Shown here one piece after another: positions 1-7,805 of a stretch of 14,624 bases of DNA. Within the stretch, counting starts at the first letter, position 1; each line of letters begins with the position of its first letter. The translations under genes were made by a program, and so were the position numbers. The notes beneath the pieces were generated by a model. The model searched no databases, was not told the DNA's origin, and worked only from the letters and a program-made list of their open reading frames with translations. Source of the stretch: Alectoria sarmentosa (lineage: Eukaryota > Ascomycota > Lecanoromycetes > Lecanorales > Parmeliaceae); the NCBI GenBank assembly GCA_009733775.1, contig WOGZ01000567.1, positions 1-14,624 of the forward strand, in the 5' to 3' direction.

Positions 1-666
1 AATCGTTTAATTAAAAAGCGTTATTACGTATTATATATAACGAAAAATAATAACACATTTATTAAAAACATCGTTAAAATGTTTATTAAAAAAGTTTTTT
101 ATATATACGAATTATTAATATTAATAATGTTTAATCGAAGCTTATAATTTATTATTATAATATAAAAATCTTTTTATAACAAACTCGATATTTAAATTAA
201 GTTATTTACGATCTTTTATTATAAAATAAATAAATAAACGAAACGAAATAATTAAAATTTAAAACGTTATTTACGTATTTATTATAATTATATATAAAAC
301 GATTAAATTAAATAAATATTTATAATCGAATTTGCGAATAATAATAATGTTTTAACATTTACGAATATATCGCTCTTTTATATAAATAAAGGTTTTTATT
401 TTTATATAAACTTTAATTTTAATATTATTAATTATATTATCACTCGAAAACGTTTTAATGTTACAAAAATAAAAAATATCATCGATCACATATAAAACGT
501 TTTCATTTATATATGCGATAACTTAAATAAAATATAACTTGCGATGATTGAACAAGTTAATTATTATAAAAAAGATATAACGTTTAAAAAAGACGATTTC
601 GTTTTTCTTAATAATAAAAACATCGTTATTGATAAATTATTTAAAAAATTGAACGATAAAATAATC

Positions 667-671
667 GATTT
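667..671. repeat. Left target-site duplication of the insert
   Basis: GATTT lies directly before TGTCA at 672. It matches AATTT at 818-822 except for one G/A, which is a RIP-type difference. It falls on the first codons of the integrase G-P-F motif. Confidence 0.55.
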
Positions 672-757
672 TGTCATAATTTCAGCCTGAACGCGTCTTC
701 GCTTAAACCTTAAATAGTAAAATAGAATCACATCTGAGCAGTGTAAAATTGATCTTT

Positions 758-771
758 TGACCTAGCGGTCA
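758..771. repeat. Small perfect inverted repeat inside the insert
   Basis: TGACC (758-762) and GGTCA (767-771) are separated by TAGC, giving a 5-bp stem with a 4-base loop. It lies inside the unmutated insert. Function unknown. Confidence 0.4.
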
Positions 772-782
772 GCGAAACCCTC

Positions 783-810
783 AAGTAAACCTATTCCCTC
801 GAGGTTACTT
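783..810. repeat. Hairpin-forming inverted repeat inside the insert
   Basis: AAGTAAACCT (783-792) pairs with AGGTTACTT (802-810) with one bulged A and a 9-base loop. It is near the 3' end of the insert. LTR ends often carry palindromic sequence, but no specific role can be assigned. Confidence 0.4.
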
Positions 811-817
811 CGTGACA

Positions 818-822
818 AATTT
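818..822. repeat. Right target-site duplication of the insert
   Basis: AATTT lies directly after TGACA at 817 and pairs with GATTT at 667-671. The pol frame resumes here as N-L-F-K-I-I, which reads as a decayed G-P-F-K-I-I. Confidence 0.55.
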
Positions 823-2316
823 ATTTAAAATCATATTTACTATCGATTCTTTTTACAAATTGAAATTATTTAAAATTATAAAAATTTATAACGTTTTTCA
901 TTTTAAACTCTTAAACCTCGTTATTATTAATTTATTATTTAATTAAAAAAATCTTTTTTTTTAAAATTATTATTATCAAAAATAAAAACAATGAATAATT
1001 GAAAATATATTAAATTTAAAGAAATTATGAAATCGTTTTAGATATAAAATTAAATAAAAAGACGTCGATAAAGATTTTAATTAATATAATATTAATGAAA
1101 ATAAATTCGATAATATAAAAAACGTAATAAAAAACTTTTATAAAAGATATTCAAATAAATTAAAATAAGAAGATTAAACATTATTCGATTAAATTAACGA
1201 TTGATTTATAAAAAAAACCTTATTATTTACTTTTTCTCTTTTTTTTTTTCACGATCGTTATTATCACAACGAGCGATAACGATTATATACAATTTTCGAT
1301 TATTATGCGTGCGTCTTCACGTCATTTTTTTAATAACAAAATCGATCGATGTCGACGATAATAACGTATCGATTCAAAACTTAAACGAACACGCGATTTT
1401 CATTATTCACATTATAAACATTTTTCGAAATCTTTTAACGTCGATTTAAGATCTCGTTATCGTTATTATTAATTTTATTCGATATCATATATATAATAAT
1501 TTATAAAAAAAAATTACTTAAAACATTATTAAAATATATATAAATTTCAAATAAGGTTTAACGTTTATGATTCGATTCGATTCGAAAAACCTTATTTAAT
1601 TATATCGTTTAATTTTTACGATTCTTTTTTCGTTCGAAATATGAAATATCAAATAATATTAAACACTTAAATGCTTCGACGACGATTATAACGTCAATTT
1701 TTCACCAAATCACGTTATTTTTAAAAGCTTAAAACGATAAAACATTATAACATCGACGATGTTATAAACGAACTTTTTATAATATATTATTATCGTTATT
1801 ATCGTTAACTTTCTTTAATTAAAAATGATTATTAATTAAATGTTTCGAAAATATAAAATAAATTATAAACACATTTCTTCGATCTTTATAGCGCTGAAAC
1901 ATCGTTTTTTGAAAAAAAAAAAATGTTATAAGCGTATTCTACATTTTTAATAAAACTAACTTCTTTTTAATATTATATATTTTTAACATTATTCGATTGA
2001 GCTTAACGTGACTTAATAAAGACATTTGTTTTCATATAAATATCTTTTTTTTATGTATATACTTTCTTCTCACTTAATTGTCTTATTTAATACACTTATA
2101 TAATATAACTTTATATTAATTTTAACACATTTAAGAATTTTAAGTATATAAAATCTTAATAAATTAAATCGATATATTTACGTTAATGATGCGAATTGCA
2201 TAATAGCGCATAAACATTTTATTTTAAATAACTTTATATTCTTCGAAATGAACGTTAATATTTATTAATAAAGATGTTTCATTATTATTAAATTATTTAA
2301 AATGTATCGTCGATTA

Positions 2317-2382
2317 TAAGTTGATAGAAAATTAATAAAGAGTTAATGAAGAGTTAATAAACATTTAATGAAAAGTTGATAT
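2317..2382. repeat. Degenerate tandem repeat, six units of 11 bp
   Basis: Six consecutive 11-base units can be laid out without gaps, starting at 2317, 2328, 2339, 2350, 2361 and 2372. The best-kept units are AGAGTTAATGA and AGAGTTAATAA. The differences between units are largely G/A. The array may be a minisatellite or the subterminal repeat of a transposon later hit by RIP. Confidence 0.6.
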
Positions 2383-2590
2383 TAAATAATTTACGATTAA
2401 TTACAAATTATATTATAATTAATTTCAAATTAATAGAGTACGATAATATTCGTAATTTTTTGAAATTTTTTCTTTAAGTTCGATAAAATTATAAAGTTAT
2501 ATACATTAATTTTTTATATAAAAATTTTGAAAAAAATCGAAAAATCGAAAAATAAATTATATAGCGTTAATATTTCGTAAAATATACGTT

Positions 2591-2607
2591 AAGCGAAATA
2601 CTCGCTT
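2591..2607. repeat. Short perfect inverted repeat
   Basis: AAGCGA (2591-2596) and TCGCTT (2602-2607) flank AATAC, in a slightly more GC-rich patch (about 2560-2625) of otherwise very AT-rich DNA. It could be a remnant of an element end. No function is implied. Confidence 0.3.
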
Positions 2608-2703
2608 TAGTGCGAACCTTATTATACTTAATATATAATTTGAAAATTATTAATTAATTATATCTTAATTATAAATATATAATAATATAGCATTTTTATA
2701 AAT

Positions 2704-2747
2704 GAACAATTAATGAATTATTAATGAAAAGTTAACAGAAAGTCGAT
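2704..2747. repeat. Second degenerate 11-bp-period array, four units
   Basis: Units start at 2704, 2715, 2726 and 2737. They share the TTAAT / AGTTAA core and the 11-base period of the array at 2317-2382, about 320 bp away. The two arrays may be parts of one original repeat tract or of one element's subterminal region. Confidence 0.45.
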
Positions 2748-3660
2748 TTCAATATGAAATTAATGATATCAACATATTTCATTTTCATCGCGCGTGTTTT
2801 CTCTAAAATATTTATATCGCAATTATTAAAAAAATGTTGAAATAATATTGAAAAGTTGTTATAAAAAACGCAATAATGAGATTTTTTAATTAATTATTAA
2901 TTAAGTATTAAAAGAATATTAAAAATTATATACGATTAATATTATAATACGATTAAATTTTAGAAAATAATGTGTTACGTTTAAAATAATGTTAAACAAA
3001 ACTTAACGTTATTATATTTTCGAAAGATTTTGATAATGTTATAAATTTGTTAACAATTAATTATTATAAACATTTATATAATCATTTTTTAATAAAGTGT
3101 TTAATCACGCTAATAATCTTTTAAAATATATTATTTTAAAAAAAAAACTATAAAGAAATTTATAAATTAAAATAAATTATATTAAGACGCTATTTTATTA
3201 TTTCGCTCATTTTATTATTTTTATTTTATAACATTAAATATTAAATATAGAAATTCGTAGAAACTGAATTTTAAATAACTTTTTTAAAAAATTAATTAAT
3301 AGTTTATATAAAATTTTGATATAATTATTATATTATTAACAAAATTCGAATTTTGATATTAAAAGTAATTCGATATTATATTAAAAAATTTATTAACTTT
3401 TATTTATTTCATTTTAAATATATATATAATTAAACTTTATTAAAAGTTTTATTAAAATTAAATTAAAAATTATATAATAATAAAGCGTACTTAATAAATA
3501 ATAGCGTTAATTTGATTTAAAATTAATTTTTTTTAAGAAATTATCTTTTTAACGTTTTAAATAATTTGTTTATATTAATAATTAAATAAAAGAACTCGCG
3601 TGCGAATATACAAAATCGCTTTCATTGTTTCAATTATTAAATTTATTATAGTATATTACT

Positions 3661-3869
3661 TTTACTGTGCGGTCATTTAGCATATCATAACAGACTTTAA
3701 CAGTTATACGAAAGGGGAGGTCTGATCTGACGTTATGTGTTACATGTCAAATTTCCATCCCTACTCGATCCTGTCCCGTAATATCAAACATATGATGGCA
3801 ATTCTCAGTAGAAATATAGAACACGACACAGATGATCTGCACTAAAATAAATGTGAAGTGTTACTTCCA
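3661..3869 (+). promoter_or_regulatory. 5' region of the SET-domain gene, with upstream reading frames
   Basis: Normal base composition begins about here, so the gene has only about 200 bp of non-repeat DNA upstream. Several ATGs precede the chosen start. A 36-codon uORF runs from ATG 3735 to TAA 3843-3845, in the frame of the main ORF. Another ATG at 3832 opens a frame that overlaps the main start. An ATG directly followed by TGA (start-stop) sits at 3851-3856, 14 bases before the main ATG. A CRE-like TGACGTTA (3728-3735) and an AGGGG stress-element-like word (about 3713-3717) are visible, but such short words are weak evidence. The transcription start is unknown, so the uORFs may lie outside the mRNA. 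Confidence 0.35.
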
Positions 3870-5592
3870 ATGTCAGAGATATCATCCGCCGGGGCTCATC
3901 ATGAGGAATTCACAGCATGGGCAAAACATCAAGGAGTCCAGGTCAATGGCGTTGGGCCAGCGAACATCTCAAAGCATGGATTGGGTATCGTCGCGCAACG
4001 TAGGATTGAGGTTACAGAACAATGGCTTTCGATCGAGGATCAATGGGCTGAATGTGGTGGTAGGCTGGTGAAGTGCTTGTCGACGTGCCGGCCCATGCGC
4101 TTTTGACCATCAACACAATCCCTGACAATTTCAGAAAGTTGCATAGAGGAATCACAGTCCATGGACTTCTGGCTTCTTTTCTCGCATTCGGTGGTCCTGA
4201 CACAACTCGTTATTCTCGTTGGAAGAAGTCATGGCCTTCAATGCAAGAGTTCCAAGATTCAATGCCAATTCTTTGGCCATCTTTCACGAGGGAACCTCTT
4301 GACAATGAGGGAAACCCAGATTGTACAATTGGGCTGCGCGAGGACCTGGCATTCATTCTTCCGCCTGCGATTGCGGGTCGACGGGCCCACTATCAAATGC
4401 GTGAGTTTTGGAAAAACAGGGACACAGCCCCTTTGTATCGACAGGAGGAGAAACTCAAAGCGGACTGGCAAATGGTCTCCAAAGTATTTCCTGGCCGCAC
4501 TTTACCGGAATACACCTACTACTGGCTCATTGTCAATACGCGAAGTTTCTATTTCGAGGTATCAGGCGAGGCTGCACGGAATCATGACGATCGTATGGTC
4601 TTATGTCCTTTCATTGACTACTTCAACCACAGCGATCATGGAGTGAGTTTCTCACATTGTTGCATGTTTAAGAAGACGGGTACTGAGTTACAGTGCGATG
4701 TGGATTTCAGTGAAAAGGGGTACACAGTCACAAGCGACCGTACCTATGGTATTACGCAGTGCCTCCAGACCGAGAAAGCTCAAGAAACTCGACTGATGGG
4801 AAGCAGAGATTGGCGAACAGATCTTCACGTCTTACGGGTAGGTAAATTTAAGGAGAATGTTGTTCCAGTCCCGGAATCTTGTACGATCTGTGAGACACGG
4901 TACGGGAGCAAAGGCTCTTAATGCCCCTTCGAGCTGTCTCGTTGCTCGGATTTTATGCACTTAGAATATTAGAAAAAATGTTGATTTCGAGATATTAAGG
5001 AGCCACAGCAATGATTTCCTGCTCTGCGAGTGTAAGTAAATAATCCCTCTCCATTCTGTGGCGATGGACCTCAGCTGAAGCCCCAGATGGTTTCATTCTG
5101 GAGAACAATAGATACGATTGTCTACCGCTTGATGACTTCTTCTCCGGCAAGCAAATCAATGGAAATTCAAAGAAGAGTCTCGAGAAAGCCGGGTATCTAG
5201 GGTAATGGGCTTTCAAAGATACATTTCATAAGCAATCACTTCATAAGGAGTCAATCTGATTCGTCGCCAGGAATTACAACCTTGATAGCGACGGCGTCTG
5301 TTTTCGAACGCAAGTCGCGATACGAAAGCAGACGCTGAACACCTACCACTGGAAGAAGTTCGTGGCGGGCGTCGACACCGAGGATGAAAAAAGTAGGGTC
5401 GCTGCAGCAATATTACTTCAAAATCGCATCTTACTACCCTACGAGCGAGAGGCAGAGGAGGCATTGCAGCACTTGGAGAGGACTGGCGACGCAATACCAC
5501 TAGGCGCGAAGGATACGCTGATCAACAGATGGAAGCAGATTAGAGACATGATACAGCAGGCTTTGCTAATCCATGGAGTTCGGGAAGTATGA
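3870..5592 (+). CDS. SET-domain protein lysine methyltransferase (SETD3/Rubisco-LSMT/RKM type), seven exons
   Basis: Model: join(3870-4010, 4064-4642, 4694-4748, 4807-4837, 5000-5031, 5087-5201, 5271-5592), 424 residues. ATG 3870 is the first in-frame start after the stop at 3843. Introns are 53, 51, 58, 162, 55 and 69 nt, all GT..AG; splicing was inferred from protein continuity across each junction. The SET domain begins at GLG (37-39), then AGEVLVDVP, the NHS motif (235-237), DRTYEIGEQIFTSYG with the catalytic-type Tyr268, and CEYGFIL (278-284). The C-terminal helical half (about 300-424) fits the Rubisco-LSMT-type substrate-binding domain. Family members transfer methyl groups from S-adenosylmethionine to lysines (histidine in SETD3) of non-histone targets, often ribosomal proteins; the target here is unknown. 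No transmembrane segment or signal peptide is seen. The gene is intact and shows no RIP. It is convergent with the 5788-7482 gene. Confidence 0.85.
4838..4999 (+). other. Unusually long intron 4 of the SET gene
   Basis: Donor GTAGGT at 4838, acceptor AAG at 4997-4999, 162 nt. It lies between a 31-nt exon and a 32-nt exon. Joining them gives S-Y-G-S-H-S-N-D-F-L-L, so no residues are missing and no extra exon is needed. The other five introns are 51-69 nt. The 3' half (about 4950-4999) is AT-rich, and the acceptor lacks a clear pyrimidine tract or a nearby CTRAY branch point. Confidence 0.65.
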
Positions 5593-5787
5593 TCAAGGAC
5601 TGGTGAAGAAACAGGGCGCAAGCACAGCAAGGTTTCAGCAGTAATATTGACTCGCCTGAGGTGGACGCATACAGTGTCCCTGCTTCAGGAAAGCTGCATT
5701 GAGCCTCAGTGCTCTATCCAACGCAGTATAGGATGTGTGTGAATTTAGCAATATACCTGTATTCTGCAACACTAGAAGCATCCTTCG
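5593..5787. other. Convergent intergenic spacer
   Basis: These 195 bases separate the stop codons of two convergent genes, so both 3' UTRs must fit or overlap here. I see no RNA gene, repeat or clear polyadenylation signal. Confidence 0.6.
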
Positions 5788-7482
5788 TCAACCCCTCTGA
5801 CCAGCAAATGGCAGCAGATCGGCCTTCTCCCGAGACGAGTACTTGTTCTTCCCTTTGACAATGTGCATGAGCATGTAATTCATGACACAATGAATCCCCA
5901 TTTCTTCACCTCGCTTGACGATGTACCCGTTGATGTAATCAATCTCGGTAAGCCTACCAGACCTGATATCCTGCACCATCGAGCTATAATTTTCGGCAGT
6001 TGTATTGGCAATGGTAAAGACCATCCTCTCGATTCGCAGAGTATCGAAGCGCATATTTACATTAGGTACATTCTTCAGCTCTGGCAAAGATTTGATGACG
6101 AGGGAAATTTCAGCCAGTAAAAGCCTGACAACTCTATTGAAATAGAAGTTGTATAGCAATGCACCGTTCTTACAGTCAAGAATAGCCGTCAAAGGATTTA
6201 TGATACAATTGACGGCAAGCTTGTCGAATTGTTGTTGCAGAATGTCTGTTGGAGAAAAGCCCACCGCGACAAAGACGGCTGTTCTTGTCATGGTCCGCAT
6301 GAGGTAACGAGCGGAAGGCGACAGCTGGCTCAGAGCTTCTGCCTGTATATTTTCGCCCATAGGCGTTCGTGGCAGGACTCCTAAGGCAATGGTCCCCTCG
6401 CCAGCATGGACAACGGAGAAGGGGCCTTTTGAGTAAAGACCATGACTGACGACGCCAATCATGTACGTTGGCCGATACTTCCGATCGGGGAATAATTTTT
6501 CATTGACCTCATCGACCATGCCCATACCATTCTGTAGGAACAATATCGAAGAGTCTTGGGTAAGGCGATGGGCAACAGCCTGTATAGCCTTTACGGTCTG
6601 AGGGGCTTTCACGGAAATGATGAGATGATAGATTATTTCTTCCTGCGCATCAGGAATATGGATCTGTTCCGAGGCCTGCATGCCCTTTTCTTTATGCTGG
6701 GCTTCGTCCGCCTCCTGCTCAGCTTGTGCAAACCAGGCATTGATCTCCGTGTCTAGGGTCGCAGGCTCACCAGCTTCTGATGTAACCTTTTCAGGAGCAA
6801 TCTTATCACCCTGTTGAAGGCTGGCAGCTGCCATCGGAGGGCTCTCCTCTGAGGTTGGCACGCTGACAGCTGAAAAATCTCCATTCTTCGAAATCAAATC
6901 TCTTGGTAAGGAACCTGTTTGTTCCTCTGCTCCAATCTGTAACGAATTCTCTTGTGCTTTTGTTCCAGTCCTATCCGGCAAGTCCTCTTCATTCTCAGGA
7001 TCGTTCTCGACGGAAGTCGAGGAATTCTCCACCAATCCACGAACGACCTCAGCTTCGAATCCCCGCCTTGTTTCCTTCATACCATGGGTTGTAATTTCTA
7101 TCGAGCAATCATGGTCTTCCCAAATGCGAAGCTGGCGGCGACGCAAGAGAAGGGTGATAGATGGTCGATTGGGGATCCCGGCGAGCGAATGCGCGACGAA
7201 TGCTCCCAGATTGCCTGCGCCTAAGATATGAATTCTCTTTGGCACTCCGTGCCTTCTAGACCGGAGATGATTCGGATAAATAATCTTGTCTTCAGCTTGA
7301 GAATCGTCGATGATGTCTGCATTCTCTTCATCGAGTGCTGCATCTCTGTTTGCCTCGTCATCTTTTCGTCGAGGCCACCAATAATGTGAGCGTGATGAAG
7401 TAAGATCTCGTTTATAGACCACCCGGTCTACCCGGATGTCACCGTAAAACCATACTGAGGATTGGTGTATCGTCTTGGCCAA
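5788..7482 (-). CDS. Ketopantoate reductase (ApbA/PanE) family protein, 5' end unresolved
   Basis: A single open frame of 564 codons ends at TGA (5788-5790). The N-terminal Rossmann motif is GAGNLG (88-93), followed by ITLLLRRRQ. ISVKA (289-293) carries the conserved Lys of the family, and LQNGMG (316-321) follows. The C-terminal domain has KLAVNCIINPLTAIL (421-435, catalytic-type Lys421), SSM (500-502), D505 and GRLTEIDYINGY (509-520, Glu513). All key positions of an NADPH-dependent 2-dehydropantoate 2-reductase are therefore present. Fungal relatives are also annotated as Cbs2-like mitochondrial proteins, so the true substrate is uncertain. Residues about 150-280 form an acidic, Ser/Glu-rich insertion absent from bacterial PanE (about 300 residues). 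The frame's first codon, at 7482, is TTG, and the first Met inside (135) lies after the NADPH motif, so the real start must be upstream in another exon. No RIP damage. Confidence 0.8.
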   Translation of the reverse strand: MAKTIHQSSVWFYGDIRVDRVVYKRDLTSSRSHYWWPRRKDDEANRDAALDEENADIIDDSQAEDKIIYPNHLRSRRHGVPKRIHILGAGNLGAFVAHSLAGIPNRPSITLLLRRRQLRIWEDHDCSIEITTHGMKETRRGFEAEVVRGLVENSSTSVENDPENEEDLPDRTGTKAQENSLQIGAEEQTGSLPRDLISKNGDFSAVSVPTSEESPPMAAASLQQGDKIAPEKVTSEAGEPATLDTEINAWFAQAEQEADEAQHKEKGMQASEQIHIPDAQEEIIYHLIISVKAPQTVKAIQAVAHRLTQDSSILFLQNGMGMVDEVNEKLFPDRKYRPTYMIGVVSHGLYSKGPFSVVHAGEGTIALGVLPRTPMGENIQAEALSQLSPSARYLMRTMTRTAVFVAVGFSPTDILQQQFDKLAVNCIINPLTAILDCKNGALLYNFYFNRVVRLLLAEISLVIKSLPELKNVPNVNMRFDTLRIERMVFTIANTTAENYSSMVQDIRSGRLTEIDYINGYIVKRGEEMGIHCVMNYMLMHIVKGKNKYSSREKADLLPFAGQRG

Positions 7483-7634
7483 AGACTGTGAGAGCGGCCT
7501 CCAACGAGTGCAGTGAGACAGGTTGAGCAGGGTGACCCAATGCTGCCTGTTAGAAAGTTCAACTATTGTAACATTCCAGGCACGCTTGTTATTCGAAGAA
7601 CTCCAAGACTCCGGCAGGATAGATTAATTGACAT
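7483..7634 (-). other. Probable first exon plus intron of the reductase gene
   Basis: The reductase frame stays open upstream for about 45 codons to a TAA near 7624, but it has no ATG there. An ATG at 7634-7632 in another frame opens a 23-codon stretch (MSINLSCRSLGVLRITSVPG...) that is basic, hydroxylated and free of acidic residues, as in a mitochondrial presequence. Two joins would connect it. One is donor GTTACA (after ..PG plus AT) to an acceptor GAG before GCCGCTC, 74 nt. The other is donor GTGCCT to TCACAG before TCTTTGG, 98 nt. Neither has textbook sites at both ends; the first uses the same GTTACA donor as intron 1 of the SET gene. The ATG choice is tentative. Confidence 0.4.
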
Positions 7635-7805
7635 GAGATAATATGTACAGGTGGAACGTACATGGAATCGTCATTGAAAGTCTGTTGATTTGCTGTAATC
7701 GTAGCCCTGCTCGCAATTGCAATGATCGACCAGGTCACGAGACTGGTCACTCCAGACAACCATTATTTAGCGCTAGAAGAAATATCAACAAGATAACTGT
7801 TTAAT
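7635..7805 (-). promoter_or_regulatory. Upstream region of the reductase gene, up to the AT-rich boundary
   Basis: Only about 170 bases of normal composition separate the candidate ATG from the RIP-mutated block that starts near 7805. The promoter must therefore be very short, extend into AT-rich DNA or have been cut by the repeat. It contains a perfect 6-bp inverted repeat: GACCAG (7728-7733) and CTGGTC (7743-7748) around GTCACGAGA. GGTCAC occurs twice, at 7733-7738 and 7746-7751. This could be a factor-binding palindrome; the evidence is only the symmetry. Confidence 0.35.

Larger units (their letters stand above)
672..817. mobile_element. Candidate solo LTR (146 bp) inserted in the decayed gypsy pol
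   Basis: The segment starts TGTCA and ends TGACA: a perfect 5-bp terminal inverted repeat with the TG..CA ends of LTRs. It is flanked by GATTT (667-671) and AATTT (818-822), a 5-bp target duplication that differs by one G/A. Its hand-counted G+C is about 40% (59 of 146), against about 14% in the surroundings, and it keeps CpA dinucleotides, so it shows no RIP. Removing the insert and one target copy (151 nt) joins ATC-GAT-TTA-TTT-AAA, exactly the frame and residues expected for the conserved integrase G-P-F-K motif after RIP. It codes for nothing obvious. Being shorter than the few hundred bases RIP usually needs would explain its protection. A short MITE-like DNA element is the alternative. 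LTR orientation is unknown. Confidence 0.65.
1..1180 (+). pseudogene. RIP-degenerated Ty3/gypsy pol: integrase core, C-terminal domain and chromodomain
   Basis: One frame runs from base 1 to 671 (224 codons). All ten stops in it are TAA (145, 163, 193, 235, 253, 295, 304, 313, 493, 535), several at places where integrases keep Gln or Trp. Recognisable in order: the start of the core (DRLxK.RH-like, 1-30), the second catalytic Asp position (now AAT, 133) in a D-R-G-x-Q-F block, and the T-D-G-Q-T-E-R block whose catalytic Glu codon is now AAA (241). Exactly 35 codons lie between these two, the D-35-E spacing. Then come EFANNN (328-345), KNIV (616-627) and KKLNDK (643-660). After the insert the frame resumes at 818-823 with a decayed G-P-F-K-I-I, then NVFHFKLL (890-913), D-P-L-P-G-Q relics (929-946) and a chromodomain-like tail ending FYKRYSNKLK (near 1125-1155). 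Gag, protease, RT and RNase H would lie left of the window. Dead copy. Confidence 0.85.
1..3660. repeat. Left AT-rich, RIP-mutated repeat block
   Basis: A hand count of bases 1-240 gives about 14% G+C. Of 18 C residues there, 10 are followed by G, 4 by A, 4 by T and none by C. This is what remains when C-to-T change has acted on both strands at CpA, CpT and CpC but spared CpG, which is expected of fungal repeat-induced point mutation. The block contains a decayed Ty3/gypsy pol (1-1180), an unmutated insert (672-817) and about 2.4 kb of AT-rich DNA that I cannot assign. It ends abruptly near 3660, where normal base composition begins. No intact gene is visible in it. Confidence 0.85.
1181..3660. 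other. Unassigned AT-rich stretch right of the gypsy pol
   Basis: About 2.5 kb with no gene that I can support. It probably starts with the non-coding 3' part, and perhaps the 3' LTR, of the gypsy element, because the pol frame decays past about 1180. The open stretch 1201-1449 begins at TTG rather than ATG, is not in the pol frame and resembles nothing I recognise. From about 1900 to 3600 CpG looks sparser by eye than before 1850, so this part may derive from a different, older or more heavily mutated repeat. Two 11-bp-period arrays and one short palindrome are listed separately. Confidence 0.6.

Noticed and set aside
672..817. tRNA or tRNA-derived SINE in the unmutated insert
   Set aside because: No A-box/B-box pair or cloverleaf on either strand, and no A-tail. 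The TG..CA ends with a 5-bp duplication fit an LTR better.
1201..1449. 82-codon open frame in the AT-rich block as a small gene
   Set aside because: It starts at TTG, is not in the pol frame, resembles nothing known, and open stretches of this size occur in decayed repeats.
4402..4420. GTGAGT...CAG as an extra intron in exon 2
   Set aside because: Only 19 nt, far too short to splice, and the reading frame is open through it.
4073..4921. A single 282-residue protein from one open frame as the SET gene
   Set aside because: It starts at GTG, lacks the GLG N-terminus, reads through introns 2 and 3, and ends inside intron 4 with a non-family tail. The spliced model restores all SET motifs.
5863..7224. 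Plus-strand open frames opposite the reductase gene
   Set aside because: They are shadows of the minus-strand gene and carry no recognisable domain.
7482..7482. TTG at 7482 as the real start of the reductase
   Set aside because: Nuclear genes rarely initiate at TTG, the frame stays open upstream, and a first exon with ATG is available.
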